A stretch of DNA of 64,000 bases. Origin: Hymenobacter cyanobacteriorum (GTDB lineage Bacteria > Bacteroidota > Bacteroidia > Cytophagales > Hymenobacteraceae). The stretch covers positions 310,001-374,000 of the forward strand of contig NZ_JALBGC010000004.1 in the NCBI RefSeq assembly GCF_022631375.1, given 5' to 3'. Positions 41,991-51,508 of this stretch are shown piece after piece. The translations under genes and the position numbers were made by a program. The number at the start of each line of letters is the position of its first letter. The first letter of the stretch is position 1. Under the pieces are notes generated by a model. That model did not search any database. It was given only the letters and a program-made list of their open reading frames with translations, and was not told where the DNA came from.

Positions 41991-44216
41991 ATGAAGAAGC
42001 TACTTACCAAACCAGTGTTGGGTGTGTGCCTGGGCTCGGCGGTACTGGCGGGCGCGTTGGCCGTGGGCGTCAGGCCCGGCCAGCTCGAAGCCTCCAGCCA
42101 CCGCGAGGCCCCGCTCATCTCCTACGACCCGCTGGCCGACAACACCGACGTGTACGCCTTCCGCAGCCCGGACGACCCGAACACGGTGACCATCATTGCC
42201 AACTACATTCCGTTCCAGCTGCCGCAGGGCGGCCCGGTGTATTACAACTTCGGGGAGAACGTGCGCTACGAAATCCACATCAAAAACCGGCCGTCCATTC
42301 CCAACGGGTCGCCGGCCGGTACGCCTACCTCGCCCGGCGATGACATCACGTACCGCTTCACGTTTGCCCTTACCAACCAGGACCCCACCACGCACTTCCG
42401 CATCCGCAACGCCGGGGCCGGGGTGAAGGAAAACCAGAAAGCAACCTACACCTGCGAGGTGAGCCGCGACGGCGGCAATACGTTCACCACCATCGTGACC
42501 GGCGGCGTGGTGCCCCCCTACAACGTAGGCCCCCGCGCTATCTCGGATGCTACCGTGGGTTTTGCCGCGGCCAACTACCGGCAACTCATTACCAACTCCA
42601 TTCAGACGGTGGCCGCCGGTGCCAACGCCGGCACCAAAGTTTTCTGCGGCACGGCCGATGACCCTTTCTTTGTTGACATTGGTGCGGTGGAGGACCTGGG
42701 CAACATCCGGCCCACGCGGGCCCGCGACGGCTTGTACCACAAAAACGTGAACTGCATTGCGCTGCAAATTCCCATCAGCCAGTTGCAACGCGATGGCCTG
42801 CAGGTATCGGCGGCAACCAGCATTCTGGACCCTGCTTTCGTGATTGGTGTGTGGGCTTCGGCCAGCCGCCCGGCCCTCCGCACCTTGGTGGCCCCCGATG
42901 CCAACGGCAACACCACCGGCGCCCAAACCTACTCGGGAAACTACGTGCAGGTGTCGCGCCTGGGCATGCCTCTCACCAACGAAGTGGTGAGCAACTACGG
43001 CAATAAGGACGAGTACAACGCACGGACGCCTTACTCGGAGAACCGGACTTATGATGTGAACTTCACCAACCCGGAACTGGCCTTGTACATGGCCGATAAC
43101 AATCCCTCGGCGACAACTGCGCCCAAACCGGCCGGGCAGACGTATTTTGGCGAGGCCGTCCCGGGCTTCAGCATGTTGCGCATCCAAAGCAAGTCGCTGG
43201 CCGGCCGGGCCAACCTGCCAACCGCGGGGTTTGACTTCCGCAACGGCGCGCCCGGCGTTTCGGGCCTGGCGGGCACTACGGCGGTGACCGGCACCGCGCT
43301 GGCACCCATTGCCAGCGGCGGCCTGGGCGAATACCTGCTGCGCGCGGGCCAGCCCCGCTCGGTCGACATCCTGCCCATCTTCCACACCGGGGTGCCCAAC
43401 GTGCGGCCATTCCAGCTGGCTACCGGCAAAAACGGCGACCCGCTGGCCGCAGGCAAGCCCTTCATCAACAACTTTCTGCCGGTGGGAACGGCCACGAGCG
43501 TGGGCGGCGACATGCTGCGCCTGAACATGGCCGTGCCCGTAACGCCCCGCAACTCGGCCGAATTTAGCTCGGAAGGCCTGTTGGCCGCCGCCAAGCTGGG
43601 CCTGACCACGGCTCCCTACAACACGAATTCCAACCTGGAATTCATTCCCAACATGGACGGCTTCCCCAATGGACGCCGCCTGGAAGACGACGCCCCGCGT
43701 ATCGAGCTGCAAACGGTGAGCGGCGTGGTGCTGGCCTCGCTGGGCCTGTGGTACGACGACTACACGGCGTCGGCCACCAACCCGGTGACCGCGCAGTTGA
43801 ACAGCGTGCTGAACTTCACGACCGGTGTGGAGCGCAACGATACGACCATTCGCGCCGCTTGGCCCTTCCTGCAAGACCCCTGGAGCGGTACCAAAGCTCA
43901 GCCTACGGTAACGTCGCAACGGCAAGCCAGCGGCTTAGGCTTGCAGCCAGCTATTCTGGCGGCACAGGTCTTCCCCAACCCGGTGATAGACCAGACCACG
44001 GTGCGCTACGAGCTGGCAGCCCGCGCCACGCTCACCTTTATGGTAACAGACATTACGGGCCGCAAGGTAGCCGTCTTGGCCAGCGAGAAAACCCAGAACG
44101 CGGGCTCTCACGACCTGACTTGGAAGCCTGCGAACAGCGTGGCTCCCGGCCAGTACATCCTGGTTATTTCCTCGGGCAAAACGGTGCTGCAATCCATTCA
44201 TTTGGAAAAACAGTAG
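41991..44216 (+). CDS. DUF4331 domain protein with T9SS sorting tail
   Basis: 741 residues from the ATG at 41991 (MKKLLTK start; an earlier frame start at 41934 adds 19 residues). A signal-like hydrophobic segment (PVLGVCLGSAVLAGALAVGV) leads into DUF4331: ASSHREAPLISYDPLADNTD, a motif found at the start of nearly all members, then VYAFRSPDDPNTVTIIANYIP and a long beta-rich region with NCIALQIPISQL. The last ~85 residues (AAQVFPNPVIDQTTVRYEL ... GQYILVISSGKTVLQSIHL) are a type A T9SS C-terminal sorting domain, so the protein should be exported across the outer membrane. Its function is not known. Followed by a strong terminator. Confidence 0.85.
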   Translation: MKKLLTKPVLGVCLGSAVLAGALAVGVRPGQLEASSHREAPLISYDPLADNTDVYAFRSPDDPNTVTIIANYIPFQLPQGGPVYYNFGENVRYEIHIKNRPSIPNGSPAGTPTSPGDDITYRFTFALTNQDPTTHFRIRNAGAGVKENQKATYTCEVSRDGGNTFTTIVTGGVVPPYNVGPRAISDATVGFAAANYRQLITNSIQTVAAGANAGTKVFCGTADDPFFVDIGAVEDLGNIRPTRARDGLYHKNVNCIALQIPISQLQRDGLQVSAATSILDPAFVIGVWASASRPALRTLVAPDANGNTTGAQTYSGNYVQVSRLGMPLTNEVVSNYGNKDEYNARTPYSENRTYDVNFTNPELALYMADNNPSATTAPKPAGQTYFGEAVPGFSMLRIQSKSLAGRANLPTAGFDFRNGAPGVSGLAGTTAVTGTALAPIASGGLGEYLLRAGQPRSVDILPIFHTGVPNVRPFQLATGKNGDPLAAGKPFINNFLPVGTATSVGGDMLRLNMAVPVTPRNSAEFSSEGLLAAAKLGLTTAPYNTNSNLEFIPNMDGFPNGRRLEDDAPRIELQTVSGVVLASLGLWYDDYTASATNPVTAQLNSVLNFTTGVERNDTTIRAAWPFLQDPWSGTKAQPTVTSQRQASGLGLQPAILAAQVFPNPVIDQTTVRYELAARATLTFMVTDITGRKVAVLASEKTQNAGSHDLTWKPANSVAPGQYILVISSGKTVLQSIHLEKQ

Positions 44217-44245
44217 TGGCCTTTCTGCGCCGAAGCAAGCCCCTG

Positions 44246-44283
44246 AAAAAGCAGCCGGTCCCGTTGGGGCCGGCTGCTTTTTT
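44246..44283. terminator. Bidirectional intrinsic terminator
   Basis: AAAAAGCAGCCGG and CCGGCTGCTTTTTT form a strong stem between the convergent DUF4331 and amidase genes. Confidence 0.92.
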
Positions 44284-44304
44284 GATTGCATAATGGCCGC
44301 CAGG

Positions 44305-45960
44305 CTAAGCTTGTACCGTAGGCAAAAACTTCGGGGCTGCTCTTTTGTGCGTAGCTTGCTCGTAGGCGTAGCCCAGCCCCAGCAGCCGGCCTTCCTCATA
44401 AGCCCCGCCCACAAATGACAAGCCCACCGGGAGCCCCAGCACCTGGCCCATCGGCACGGTGAGGTGCGGGTAGCCCGCCATCGCGGCGGGCGAGGAGAAG
44501 TCCACGCCCGTCGAGTAGTCGCCGTTCACCCAGTCGATGCACCAGGCCGGGCCGGTGGTCACACCCACGATGGCGGCCAACTGGTGCTGTTTCAATAGTC
44601 CGTTGATGGCTTGGCGCGCGCCGGCCACGGTTTTTCGCACGGCGGCTTTGTACTTGGCATTGCCGAGCCCATCGGTGGCTTCGGCCCGAATCAGGGTTTC
44701 CTGCTGAAAGAAGGGCATCGCCTCGGCGGCGTGGGTCTTATTATAGGCAATGACGTCGGCCAAGTTTTTTACGCTGGCCCCGGCCCCGGCCAGATACTTG
44801 TTCACGCCGTCTTTGAACTCGTAGAGCAGCACGTCAAATTCGGCTTCGCCGAGCGGGTTCACCAGCTTGTTCAGCTCTATTTCCACGATGGTCGCGCCTT
44901 GGGCTTTGAGCGCGGCCACCGCTTCTTTCAGCAGCGCGGCCACGGCGGGCGGGCCGTTCAGGTGAGCTTTCTCAACGCCCAGGCGCTGGCCTCTCAGCGC
45001 ATCGGATTTCAGGAAAGTGGTGTAGTCGGCGGGTGAATTGGCCGGAATAGGCAGTTGGGCCGCGTCGGCGGCATCGGGGCCGGCCAGCGCGGCCAGCAGC
45101 AGGGCGGCGTCGTGCACGGTGCGGGCCATGGGGCCGGCCGTGTCCTGCGTGCTCGAAATCGGGATGATGCCGCTGCGGCTCAGCAGGCCCACCGTGGGCT
45201 TGAGGCCGACGAGGCCATTGCACGACGAAGGCGACACTACCGAACCGTCTGTTTCGGTGCCGATGGCCACGGCGCAGAGGTTGGCCGCCACCGCCGCGCC
45301 CGAGCCCGAACTGCTGCCGCTAGTGCTGCGGTCGAGGGCGTAGGGGTTGCGGCTCTGGCGGCCGCGGCTGCTCCAGCCGCTCACCGAGTGCGACGAGCGG
45401 AAGTTGGCCCACTCGCTCAGGTTGGTTTTGCCCAGCAGCACGGCCCCGGCGGCGCGCAGCTTTTTCAGGATGAAAGCATCCTGCCTCGCCTTGTGGCCCA
45501 CCAGCGCCGAGGCGCCGGCCGTGGTCATCATCTGGTCGCCGCTGTCGATGTTGTCCTTTACCAGCACCGGAATGCCGTGTAGCGGCCCGCGCACTTTGCC
45601 GGCCTTGCGTTCCCGGTCCAGTTCGTCGGCAATGGTCAGCGCGTCAGGATTGGTTTCGATAACGGCGCGCAGCATCGGCCCGGCCTCGTTCAGGGCCTTG
45701 ATGCGGGCCAGGTATTTTTCGCTCAGGCTACGGGCGGTGTCAGTGCCCTTGGCCATGCGCTCCTGCAGGTCAGCCACGGTCAGTTCATGCAGCTCGAAGT
45801 TGTCGGCTGCGGGAGCGCCGGCCGTTTCGCCGGATGCCGCCGCGTTGGCCGGAGCATCAGCGGTAGGCTTGTCAGGACTGGTTTGACAAGCTACGGCGGG
45901 CAGCAGCGCGGCCGTGAGGGCCACGCGGGTGCTCTGGTTCAGAAAAAGACGACGGTTCAT
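44305..45960 (-). CDS. Amidase signature family protein, exported
   Basis: 551 residues from the ATG at 45960; a longer frame adds 44 residues crossing a terminator-rich gap. The N-terminus MNRRLFLNQSTRVALTAALL has a twin-arginine-like start and a possible lipobox (AVAC, Cys25), so it is expected in the periplasm or envelope. The amidase signature catalytic triad region is clear: Lys135 in PVLVKDNIDSGD, the Gly/Ser-rich STSGSSSGSGAAVAA with the cis-Ser, and Ser240 in IGTETDGSVVSPSS. It hydrolyses an amide bond; such secreted homologues are often annotated Glu-tRNA amidotransferase subunit A-like, but export makes that unlikely. The substrate is unknown. Confidence 0.9.
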   Translation of the reverse strand: MNRRLFLNQSTRVALTAALLPAVACQTSPDKPTADAPANAAASGETAGAPAADNFELHELTVADLQERMAKGTDTARSLSEKYLARIKALNEAGPMLRAVIETNPDALTIADELDRERKAGKVRGPLHGIPVLVKDNIDSGDQMMTTAGASALVGHKARQDAFILKKLRAAGAVLLGKTNLSEWANFRSSHSVSGWSSRGRQSRNPYALDRSTSGSSSGSGAAVAANLCAVAIGTETDGSVVSPSSCNGLVGLKPTVGLLSRSGIIPISSTQDTAGPMARTVHDAALLLAALAGPDAADAAQLPIPANSPADYTTFLKSDALRGQRLGVEKAHLNGPPAVAALLKEAVAALKAQGATIVEIELNKLVNPLGEAEFDVLLYEFKDGVNKYLAGAGASVKNLADVIAYNKTHAAEAMPFFQQETLIRAEATDGLGNAKYKAAVRKTVAGARQAINGLLKQHQLAAIVGVTTGPAWCIDWVNGDYSTGVDFSSPAAMAGYPHLTVPMGQVLGLPVGLSFVGGAYEEGRLLGLGYAYEQATHKRAAPKFLPTVQA

Positions 45961-46073
45961 CAGCAACAAATGGAGTAGGGGAGGAGCGGCCTCCTGGCCG
46001 GGCCGCAATGATACTGCCCCAAAACCCACCAGCAAGCATGCCACAGCGCATAACATTTTGCCTTTCAGCCACA

Positions 46074-46105
46074 AAAAAGCCGGCCTCCCCAAGGAAGCCG
46101 GCTTC
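46074..46105 (-). terminator. Intrinsic terminator of the acyl-CoA-binding protein gene
   Basis: On the minus strand GCCGGCTTCC pairs with GGAGGCCGGC, followed by T6. It lies 43 bases past the stop at 46148. Confidence 0.8.
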
Positions 46106-46147
46106 TGCTAACATACTGATTGTGGTTAATCCGCTGGCAGCAATACG

Positions 46148-46594
46148 CTACGCCTGCTGGCCCTTCAGCTTATCCTCGCCGCCGTAGGGGGTGCCGGCTT
46201 TGATGTCGCCTTTCAGCCCGCCGTGGTCGCCCGAGGCGGGCGCGCCGGTGAGGCCGTCGGTGGGCACCTCGCCGGCTTCGGCCGCGCCGCCGGTTTTATC
46301 CGAGCCGGCCGCGCCCGTGATTTCGTTGGTTCTGGCTACGTAGCGGCGCTTGGCTTCTTCTTCCGAAACGCCCTTGAACTGGTTCCACGAATCCCACTGG
46401 GCCTGCGAGAGGCCGGCGGGGCCGCTGGCCTGGTCGGCCGCCGAAGCGTCGACTTCGTCGTTTTTCATGTTCACGTCGCCCTCGGTCGCCTGTTTGTAGA
46501 GGCCGTACAGCTCGGTCATGTGCTGGGCGGCTACGTCGCCGGGCAGGTTATTTACTTTATCGGCCGCAGCCTGAAATTGTGCGTTGAGGTCCAT
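46148..46594 (-). CDS. Acyl-CoA-binding protein (ACBP) domain protein
   Basis: 148 residues. Residues 1-95 follow the four-helix ACBP pattern: MDLNAQFQAAADKVNNLP, MTELYGLYKQATEGDVN (the Tyr-x-x-Tyr-K-Q-A-T acyl-CoA contact helix), and WDSWNQFKGVSEEEAKRRYV. About 20 residues with Asp/Ala/Ser insert between helices 2 and 3. The C-terminal ~50 residues are Gly/Ala/Asp-rich and likely disordered. ACBPs bind medium- and long-chain acyl-CoA esters in the cytosol and buffer them. They are common in eukaryotes and scattered in bacteria; the extended low-complexity tail is unusual. Monocistronic and divergent from asnB. Confidence 0.85.
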   Translation of the reverse strand: MDLNAQFQAAADKVNNLPGDVAAQHMTELYGLYKQATEGDVNMKNDEVDASAADQASGPAGLSQAQWDSWNQFKGVSEEEAKRRYVARTNEITGAAGSDKTGGAAEAGEVPTDGLTGAPASGDHGGLKGDIKAGTPYGGEDKLKGQQA

Positions 46595-46748
46595 GGGAAT
46601 TGGGGTTGAGAAGAAAAGTACAGTAGCAGATGCTTGCAGGCCAAGAGGCCAACCGGGAAATCGTCCCCGAAATCCGCGAAATCCGACGAATCCAATAAAT
46701 CCGTGGTGCAGACAATACCCCGCTGCGGACCTTTAGGTTGCGGGGTCG

Positions 46749-46756
46749 TACTTTTG
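46749..46756 (+). promoter_or_regulatory. Possible -7 element (TACTTTTG) of asnB
   Basis: TACTTTTG fits the Bacteroidota -7 consensus TAnnTTTG and ends ten bases before the asnB ATG (46766), implying a very short leader. No clear -33 TTTG at the right distance is seen. Confidence 0.35.
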
Positions 46757-46765
46757 CGGGCGACT

Positions 46766-48670
46766 ATGTGTGGAATAACCGGAGTATTTGCTTTTACCGA
46801 AACGGGTCGCCAGTCGCTGGCCAACCTGCAGGCGTCGACCGACGCCATCATTCGCCGCGGTCCCGATTCGGAGGGCCACTTCGTGTACGACCAGTGCGGG
46901 TTGGGCTTCCGCCGGCTGGCCATCCTCGACCTCTCGGCCGACGGCAACCAGCCGATGACCGACGAGTCGGGCCGCTACACCATCGTGTTTAACGGTGAAA
47001 TTTTCAACTACCGCGAACTGCGCGAGAAGCTCATCAAGCGCGGCTGCAAGTTTCACTCCCAGACCGATACGGAAGTCATTCTTCAGCTATACATCACCGA
47101 AGGCCGGGGTTTCATCAAAAAGCTCAACGGCTTTTTCGGCTTCGCGATTTACGACAAGGAAGAAAACTCCCTGCTCATCGCCCGTGACCGGTACGGCGTG
47201 AAACCCCTGCTGATTTACCGCGACGAAGACCGGCTGTTTTTCGCTTCAGAGATGAAGTCGATGATGGCGCTGGGCGTGCCCCGCAAGCTCGACTACGTGG
47301 CCCTGAGCCAGTATTTGCAGCTCAACTACATTCCCGGCCCGGCCAGCATTTTCAAGGGCGTGAAGAAGCTGCTACCCGGCCACTACCTGTATATCAAGGA
47401 TAACAAGGTGGTGGGCAAAGCCTGGTATAAGATTCCCTACGACCCCAAGAAGGTCGCCAAAAACAAGCTCAGCTACGAGCAGCAGCAGAAAAAGCTGGTC
47501 GAGCTGATGGACGGGGCCGTGCAGCGCCGCCTCGTGGCCGACGTGCCCCTCGGCGCCTTCCTCAGCGGCGGCATCGACTCCAGCGTCATCACGGCGCTGG
47601 CCGCCCGCCACACCCCGCACCTGAACACGTTCAGCATCGGCTTCAAAGACGAGCCCTTCTTCGACGAAACCAAGTATGCCAACCTGGTGGCCGACCGCCA
47701 CAAGACCAATCACACGGTTTTCTCACTGACAAACGACGACCTCTACGAGCACATCCACAGCATGTTGGACTATCTTGATGAGCCGTTTGCCGATTCATCA
47801 GCTTTGGCCGTGTACATCCTCAGCCAGCGCACCCGCCAGAAAGTAACCGTGGCCCTGAGCGGCGACGGCGCCGACGAAATGTTCGGCGGCTACAACAAGC
47901 ACATGGGCGAGTTCAAGGTGCGCCAGGGCGGCGCGGCGGCTGAAGCCGTGACGGCTCTGGGCTTCGTGTGGGACGCCCTGCCCAAGTCGCGCAACGGCTT
48001 TTTCGGCAACCGCATTCGCCAGCTGCAGCGCTTCGCCCGCGGCATGACGGCCGGCGTAAAGGACCGGTACTGGGACTGGGCCAGCTTCGCCTCGGCCGCC
48101 GATGCCAGCAACCTGCTCAGTCCGGCCAGCCGCGCCAAAGTGGGCAAGAAAGCCGCCGCCAAGCGCCGCAAGGATATTCTGGAGCACCTGCACTCCGACG
48201 GCGACCTCAACGAGGTGCTGCTCACCGACATGACTTTGGTGCTGCCCTACGACATGCTCACGAAAGTGGACATGATGAGCATGGCCAACTCGCTGGAAGT
48301 ACGCACGCCCTTCCTCGACTACAAGGTGGTGAACTTCGCCTTCTCGCTGCCCGTGAGCAGCAAGGTCGACGCCACGATGAAAAAGCGCATCGTGCAGGAC
48401 GCCTTCCGCTCCGAGCTGCCCGCTGAGCTCTACGACCGCCCCAAGCACGGCTTCGAAGTGCCGCTGCTGAAGTGGATGCGCGGCGAGTTGCGGAGCCTGA
48501 TTGAAAACGACCTGCTGCGCGACGAGTTCATCGAAGCGCAGGGCATTTTTGACGTCGATGCCATTCGCGCGCTCAAAACCCAGTTGTTCTCGCGCAGCCC
48601 CGGCGACGTACACGCCCGCATCTGGGGCCTCATCGTGTTCCAGACCTGGTGGAAGCAGTACATGGCCTGA
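46766..48670 (+). CDS. asnB: Asparagine synthase (glutamine-hydrolysing)
   Basis: 634 residues, start set at MCGITGVF because Cys2 must be N-terminal after Met removal. The N-terminal class II glutamine amidotransferase domain (about 1-200: MCGITGVF, RRGPDSEGHF, FNGEIFNYRELR, ARDRYGVKPL) liberates ammonia from glutamine; the C-terminal ATP-pyrophosphatase domain (PLGAFLSGGIDSSVITAL, Ser267 PPi loop; ALSGDGADEMFGGYNKH) activates aspartate. Within a polysaccharide cluster, members of this family are sometimes used to amidate sugar acids or peptides rather than make free asparagine, so WbpS-like function is an alternative. It heads the plus-strand cluster that extends to the window end. Confidence 0.9.
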   Translation: MCGITGVFAFTETGRQSLANLQASTDAIIRRGPDSEGHFVYDQCGLGFRRLAILDLSADGNQPMTDESGRYTIVFNGEIFNYRELREKLIKRGCKFHSQTDTEVILQLYITEGRGFIKKLNGFFGFAIYDKEENSLLIARDRYGVKPLLIYRDEDRLFFASEMKSMMALGVPRKLDYVALSQYLQLNYIPGPASIFKGVKKLLPGHYLYIKDNKVVGKAWYKIPYDPKKVAKNKLSYEQQQKKLVELMDGAVQRRLVADVPLGAFLSGGIDSSVITALAARHTPHLNTFSIGFKDEPFFDETKYANLVADRHKTNHTVFSLTNDDLYEHIHSMLDYLDEPFADSSALAVYILSQRTRQKVTVALSGDGADEMFGGYNKHMGEFKVRQGGAAAEAVTALGFVWDALPKSRNGFFGNRIRQLQRFARGMTAGVKDRYWDWASFASAADASNLLSPASRAKVGKKAAAKRRKDILEHLHSDGDLNEVLLTDMTLVLPYDMLTKVDMMSMANSLEVRTPFLDYKVVNFAFSLPVSSKVDATMKKRIVQDAFRSELPAELYDRPKHGFEVPLLKWMRGELRSLIENDLLRDEFIEAQGIFDVDAIRALKTQLFSRSPGDVHARIWGLIVFQTWWKQYMA

Positions 48671-48673
48671 AAA

Positions 48674-48760
48674 AGTTAAGAGTAATGAATTCAGAGTTTA
48701 GAGTTGCTTTTTTCTCTGATGACATCGACTTTTTCAACTCTCAGCTTTTAACTCTTAACT
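48674..48760. repeat. Inverted repeat of AGTTAAGAGT type
   Basis: AGTTAAGAGT..GAGTTTAGAGTTG on the left and CAACTC...TTTTAACTCTTAACT on the right form an imperfect stem across the asnB-ugd gap. Confidence 0.6.
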
Positions 48761-48766
48761 GAAAGA

Positions 48767-50125
48767 ATGAAAATCGCAGTGGTAGGTACCGGCTACGTCG
48801 GGTTAGTAACCGGAACTTGCTTTGCCGAGGTCGGTATCGACGTCACATGCATCGACATTGACCAGCGAAAAATCGACAACCTCTGCCAGGGTGTTTTGCC
48901 GATTTATGAGCCGGGCCTCGAAGAAATGGTGACCCGCAACGTGGATAAGGGCCGGCTCCATTTCTCGACTGAGCTGGCCGGGGCCGTGCAAGACTGTGAT
49001 GTAGCGTTTATTGCCGTGGGCACGCCGCCCGGCGAAGATGGCTCAGCCGACTTGCAATACGTGCTGGCCGTGGCCCGCGGCATTGGCGAACATCTGAGCA
49101 GCTACAGCGTGATTGTAACCAAAAGCACCGTTCCCGTGGGCACGGCCGCTAAAGTGCGCGCCGAAATCGAAAAAGCGCTGGCTAAGCGCGGCGAAAGCAT
49201 CGAGTTCGACGTGGCCTCCAACCCCGAGTTCCTGAAAGAAGGCGCGGCCATTGACGATTTTCTCAAGCCCGACCGTATTGTGGTGGGCGTGTCGTCAGAG
49301 CGGGCTGAAGAGGTGATGACCAAGCTCTACAAGCCCTTTTTGCTGAATGGCCACCCGATTATCTTCATGGATATCCCGTCGGCCGAAATGACCAAATATG
49401 CGGCCAATGCCATGCTAGCTACGAAAATCAGTTTCATGAACGATGTTGCCAACCTGTGCGAAATCATGGGGGCCGACGTGAACATGGTGCGCCGCGGCAT
49501 TGGCTCCGATGCCCGTATTGGCACCAAATTTATTTATCCCGGCATTGGCTACGGCGGTTCCTGCTTCCCGAAGGACGTGAAGGCGCTCATTCGGACTGCC
49601 CACGAAAACGGCTACGACATGCAAGTATTGCGCGCCGTGGAAAGCGTGAACGACGACCAGAAATCAGTGCTCTTCAATAAAGTAAGCAAGCACTTCAGCG
49701 GCAAACTGAAAGGATTGAAAATTGCCCTCTGGGGCCTGTCCTTTAAGCCGAAAACCGACGACATGCGCGAGGCACCTTCGTTGGTTATTATCGAGAAGCT
49801 GTTGGTGGCCGGCTGCACCGTTTCGGCTTACGACCCCGTGGCTATGAAAGAAGCCGAACACTTGTTGGGCAGTTCCATTGCCTACGCTAAGGATGAATTT
49901 GATGCCCTCATCGATGCCGACGCTTTGCTTGTGGTAACGGAGTGGCCCGAGTTTCGAGTGCCGAATTTTGCCGTAGTAAGCCGCCTGATGAAGCAGAAAG
50001 TTATTTTCGATGGCCGTAATATCTACGATGCCAGAGAGCTGAAGGAGTTGGGTTTCGCCTATCATTGCATCGGTATCCAGACTACCCATCCAGAGCCGGC
50101 ATTTGCGGCGAAGGCCCGGTTGTAA
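48767..50125 (+). CDS. ugd: UDP-glucose 6-dehydrogenase
   Basis: 452 residues. It oxidises UDP-glucose to UDP-glucuronate with two NAD+. N-terminal Rossmann motif GTGYVGLVTGTCFAEVG; Thr-rich VTKSTVPVGTA; central AEMTKYAANAMLATKISFMN with catalytic Lys; catalytic Cys266 in YGGSCFPKDVKAL; and the C-terminal UDP-binding domain with GLSFKPKTDDMREAPSL. The next gene decarboxylates UDP-glucuronate, so the pair supplies UDP-xylose. The gap to it is 58 bases, consistent with co-transcription. Confidence 0.95.
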   Translation: MKIAVVGTGYVGLVTGTCFAEVGIDVTCIDIDQRKIDNLCQGVLPIYEPGLEEMVTRNVDKGRLHFSTELAGAVQDCDVAFIAVGTPPGEDGSADLQYVLAVARGIGEHLSSYSVIVTKSTVPVGTAAKVRAEIEKALAKRGESIEFDVASNPEFLKEGAAIDDFLKPDRIVVGVSSERAEEVMTKLYKPFLLNGHPIIFMDIPSAEMTKYAANAMLATKISFMNDVANLCEIMGADVNMVRRGIGSDARIGTKFIYPGIGYGGSCFPKDVKALIRTAHENGYDMQVLRAVESVNDDQKSVLFNKVSKHFSGKLKGLKIALWGLSFKPKTDDMREAPSLVIIEKLLVAGCTVSAYDPVAMKEAEHLLGSSIAYAKDEFDALIDADALLVVTEWPEFRVPNFAVVSRLMKQKVIFDGRNIYDARELKELGFAYHCIGIQTTHPEPAFAAKARL

Positions 50126-50183
50126 GCGCCCGGTTTTTTATCAATTTCTAACGATGGCGGCTTGTAGCTTGCAAATCAATAAC

Positions 50184-51131
50184 ATGGCTGAAGAAAAAAA
50201 GCGTGTCTTGATTACCGGAGGGGCTGGTTTTCTAGGCTCGCACCTCTGTGACCGGTTCTTGAAAGAGGGATACCACGTCATCGCCATGGACAACTTGATT
50301 ACGGGTTCACTCCAAAACATAGAACACTTGTTTGGGCGGCCCGATTTCGAGTTTCACCAGTCCGACGTGAGCAAGTTCGTGTTCGTGCCCGGCAAGCTCG
50401 ATTTCATTCTGCACTTCGCCTCGCCTGCCTCGCCGATTGATTACCTCAAAATACCTATTCAGACACTGAAAGTGGGCTCGCTCGGCACGCATAATTTGCT
50501 GGGCCTAGCGCGAGTGAAAGGTGCCCGCATGCTAATTGCCAGCACCTCGGAAGTGTACGGCGACCCCGAAGTGCACCCGCAAGTAGAAGAGTATTTTGGC
50601 AACGTGAACCCCGTTGGGCCGCGCGGCTGCTACGACGAAGCCAAACGCTTCCAGGAAGCCATCACGATGGCCTACCACAACCACCATGGCCTGGAAACGC
50701 GCATCATCCGTATTTTCAACACCTACGGCCCGCGCATGCGCCTCAACGATGGCCGCGTACTGCCAGCTTTCCTGTCGCAAGCCCTACGTGGCGAAAATCT
50801 AACGGTATTCGGCGACGGCTCGCAAACCCGTTCGTTTTGCTATGTGGACGACCTCATAGAGGGCATTTACCGCTTGCTGCTGAGTGATTATCACTTGCCG
50901 GTGAACATCGGTAACCCCGACGAAATCACCATCAAGGAGTTCGGGGAGGAAATCGCGCGCCTTACTGGCGTCGAGTTTAAGCCGACCTTTCAGACCCTGC
51001 CCGAAAACGACCCCATGAAGCGCCGGCCAGATATCACCAAGGCCAAAGAAATTCTGGGCTGGGAACCCAAAGTGGACCGCGCCGAAGGTCTGCGCCGTAC
51101 TTTGGAATACTTAAAGGAGCACGTGAAATAA
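50184..51131 (+). CDS. UDP-glucuronate decarboxylase (UDP-xylose synthase)
   Basis: 315 residues from the ATG at 50184 (MAEEKKRVLI); an upstream start adds 27 residues with no family match. An extended short-chain dehydrogenase: NAD-binding GGAGFLGSHLCDRF, HFASPASPIDYLKIPIQTLKVG (a UXS signature), catalytic Tyr150-x3-Lys154 in GCYDEAKRFQEA, RIFNTYGPRMRLNDGRV and GDGSQTRSFCYVDDLIEG. It converts UDP-glucuronate to UDP-xylose, downstream of ugd. The SPIDY and RMRLNDGRV motifs separate it from dTDP-glucose dehydratase. Cytoplasmic. Confidence 0.93.
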   Translation: MAEEKKRVLITGGAGFLGSHLCDRFLKEGYHVIAMDNLITGSLQNIEHLFGRPDFEFHQSDVSKFVFVPGKLDFILHFASPASPIDYLKIPIQTLKVGSLGTHNLLGLARVKGARMLIASTSEVYGDPEVHPQVEEYFGNVNPVGPRGCYDEAKRFQEAITMAYHNHHGLETRIIRIFNTYGPRMRLNDGRVLPAFLSQALRGENLTVFGDGSQTRSFCYVDDLIEGIYRLLLSDYHLPVNIGNPDEITIKEFGEEIARLTGVEFKPTFQTLPENDPMKRRPDITKAKEILGWEPKVDRAEGLRRTLEYLKEHVK

Positions 51132-51508
51132 ATTAGCGAAGCTAAGCCAGTACACAAAGTGTTTTTCAGAATGTTCGCGACCAGATAAAGTTCAAAACTG
51201 GCCATCTTATGGTAAGACCAAATTTTATGAATAAAGCTAGCCGGGGGCAGCCAGTTTACTATTGGAGCAGATACGGTCTAAAATGGCTTCAGCTATGGTG
51301 CAGCCCCGGTATAACTATGGCGCGACCGTTTTGGTACTCCGCTAGGACTGCCGGAGGCTGGTTTAGTGGCTTACAATAAACACAATGCAATAAAGGGGCG
51401 CGCGATGTGGAGTGCCCCCTTTATTGTGTGGGCAAACCGTGGTGGTGTCGAGCTATCGGACCGTGCCCGAATATTATGTAGTGCTGCCGTGTGTAATTGT
51501 CACTGTCT
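51132..51508. other. Gene-free region between the UDP-xylose and Fuc3NAc genes
   Basis: 377 bases with no credible gene. A strong terminator-like hairpin lies at 51381-51430, and the region probably contains a promoter for the fdtA group. No riboswitch or repeat of the dispersed families is seen. Confidence 0.6.
51381..51430. terminator. Large terminator-like hairpin
   Basis: CACAATGCAATAAAGGGGC (51381-51399) pairs with GCCCCCTTTATTGTGTG (51413-51430), a long stem with a 13-base loop. It separates the ugd-uxs group from the fdtA group. Confidence 0.65.
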
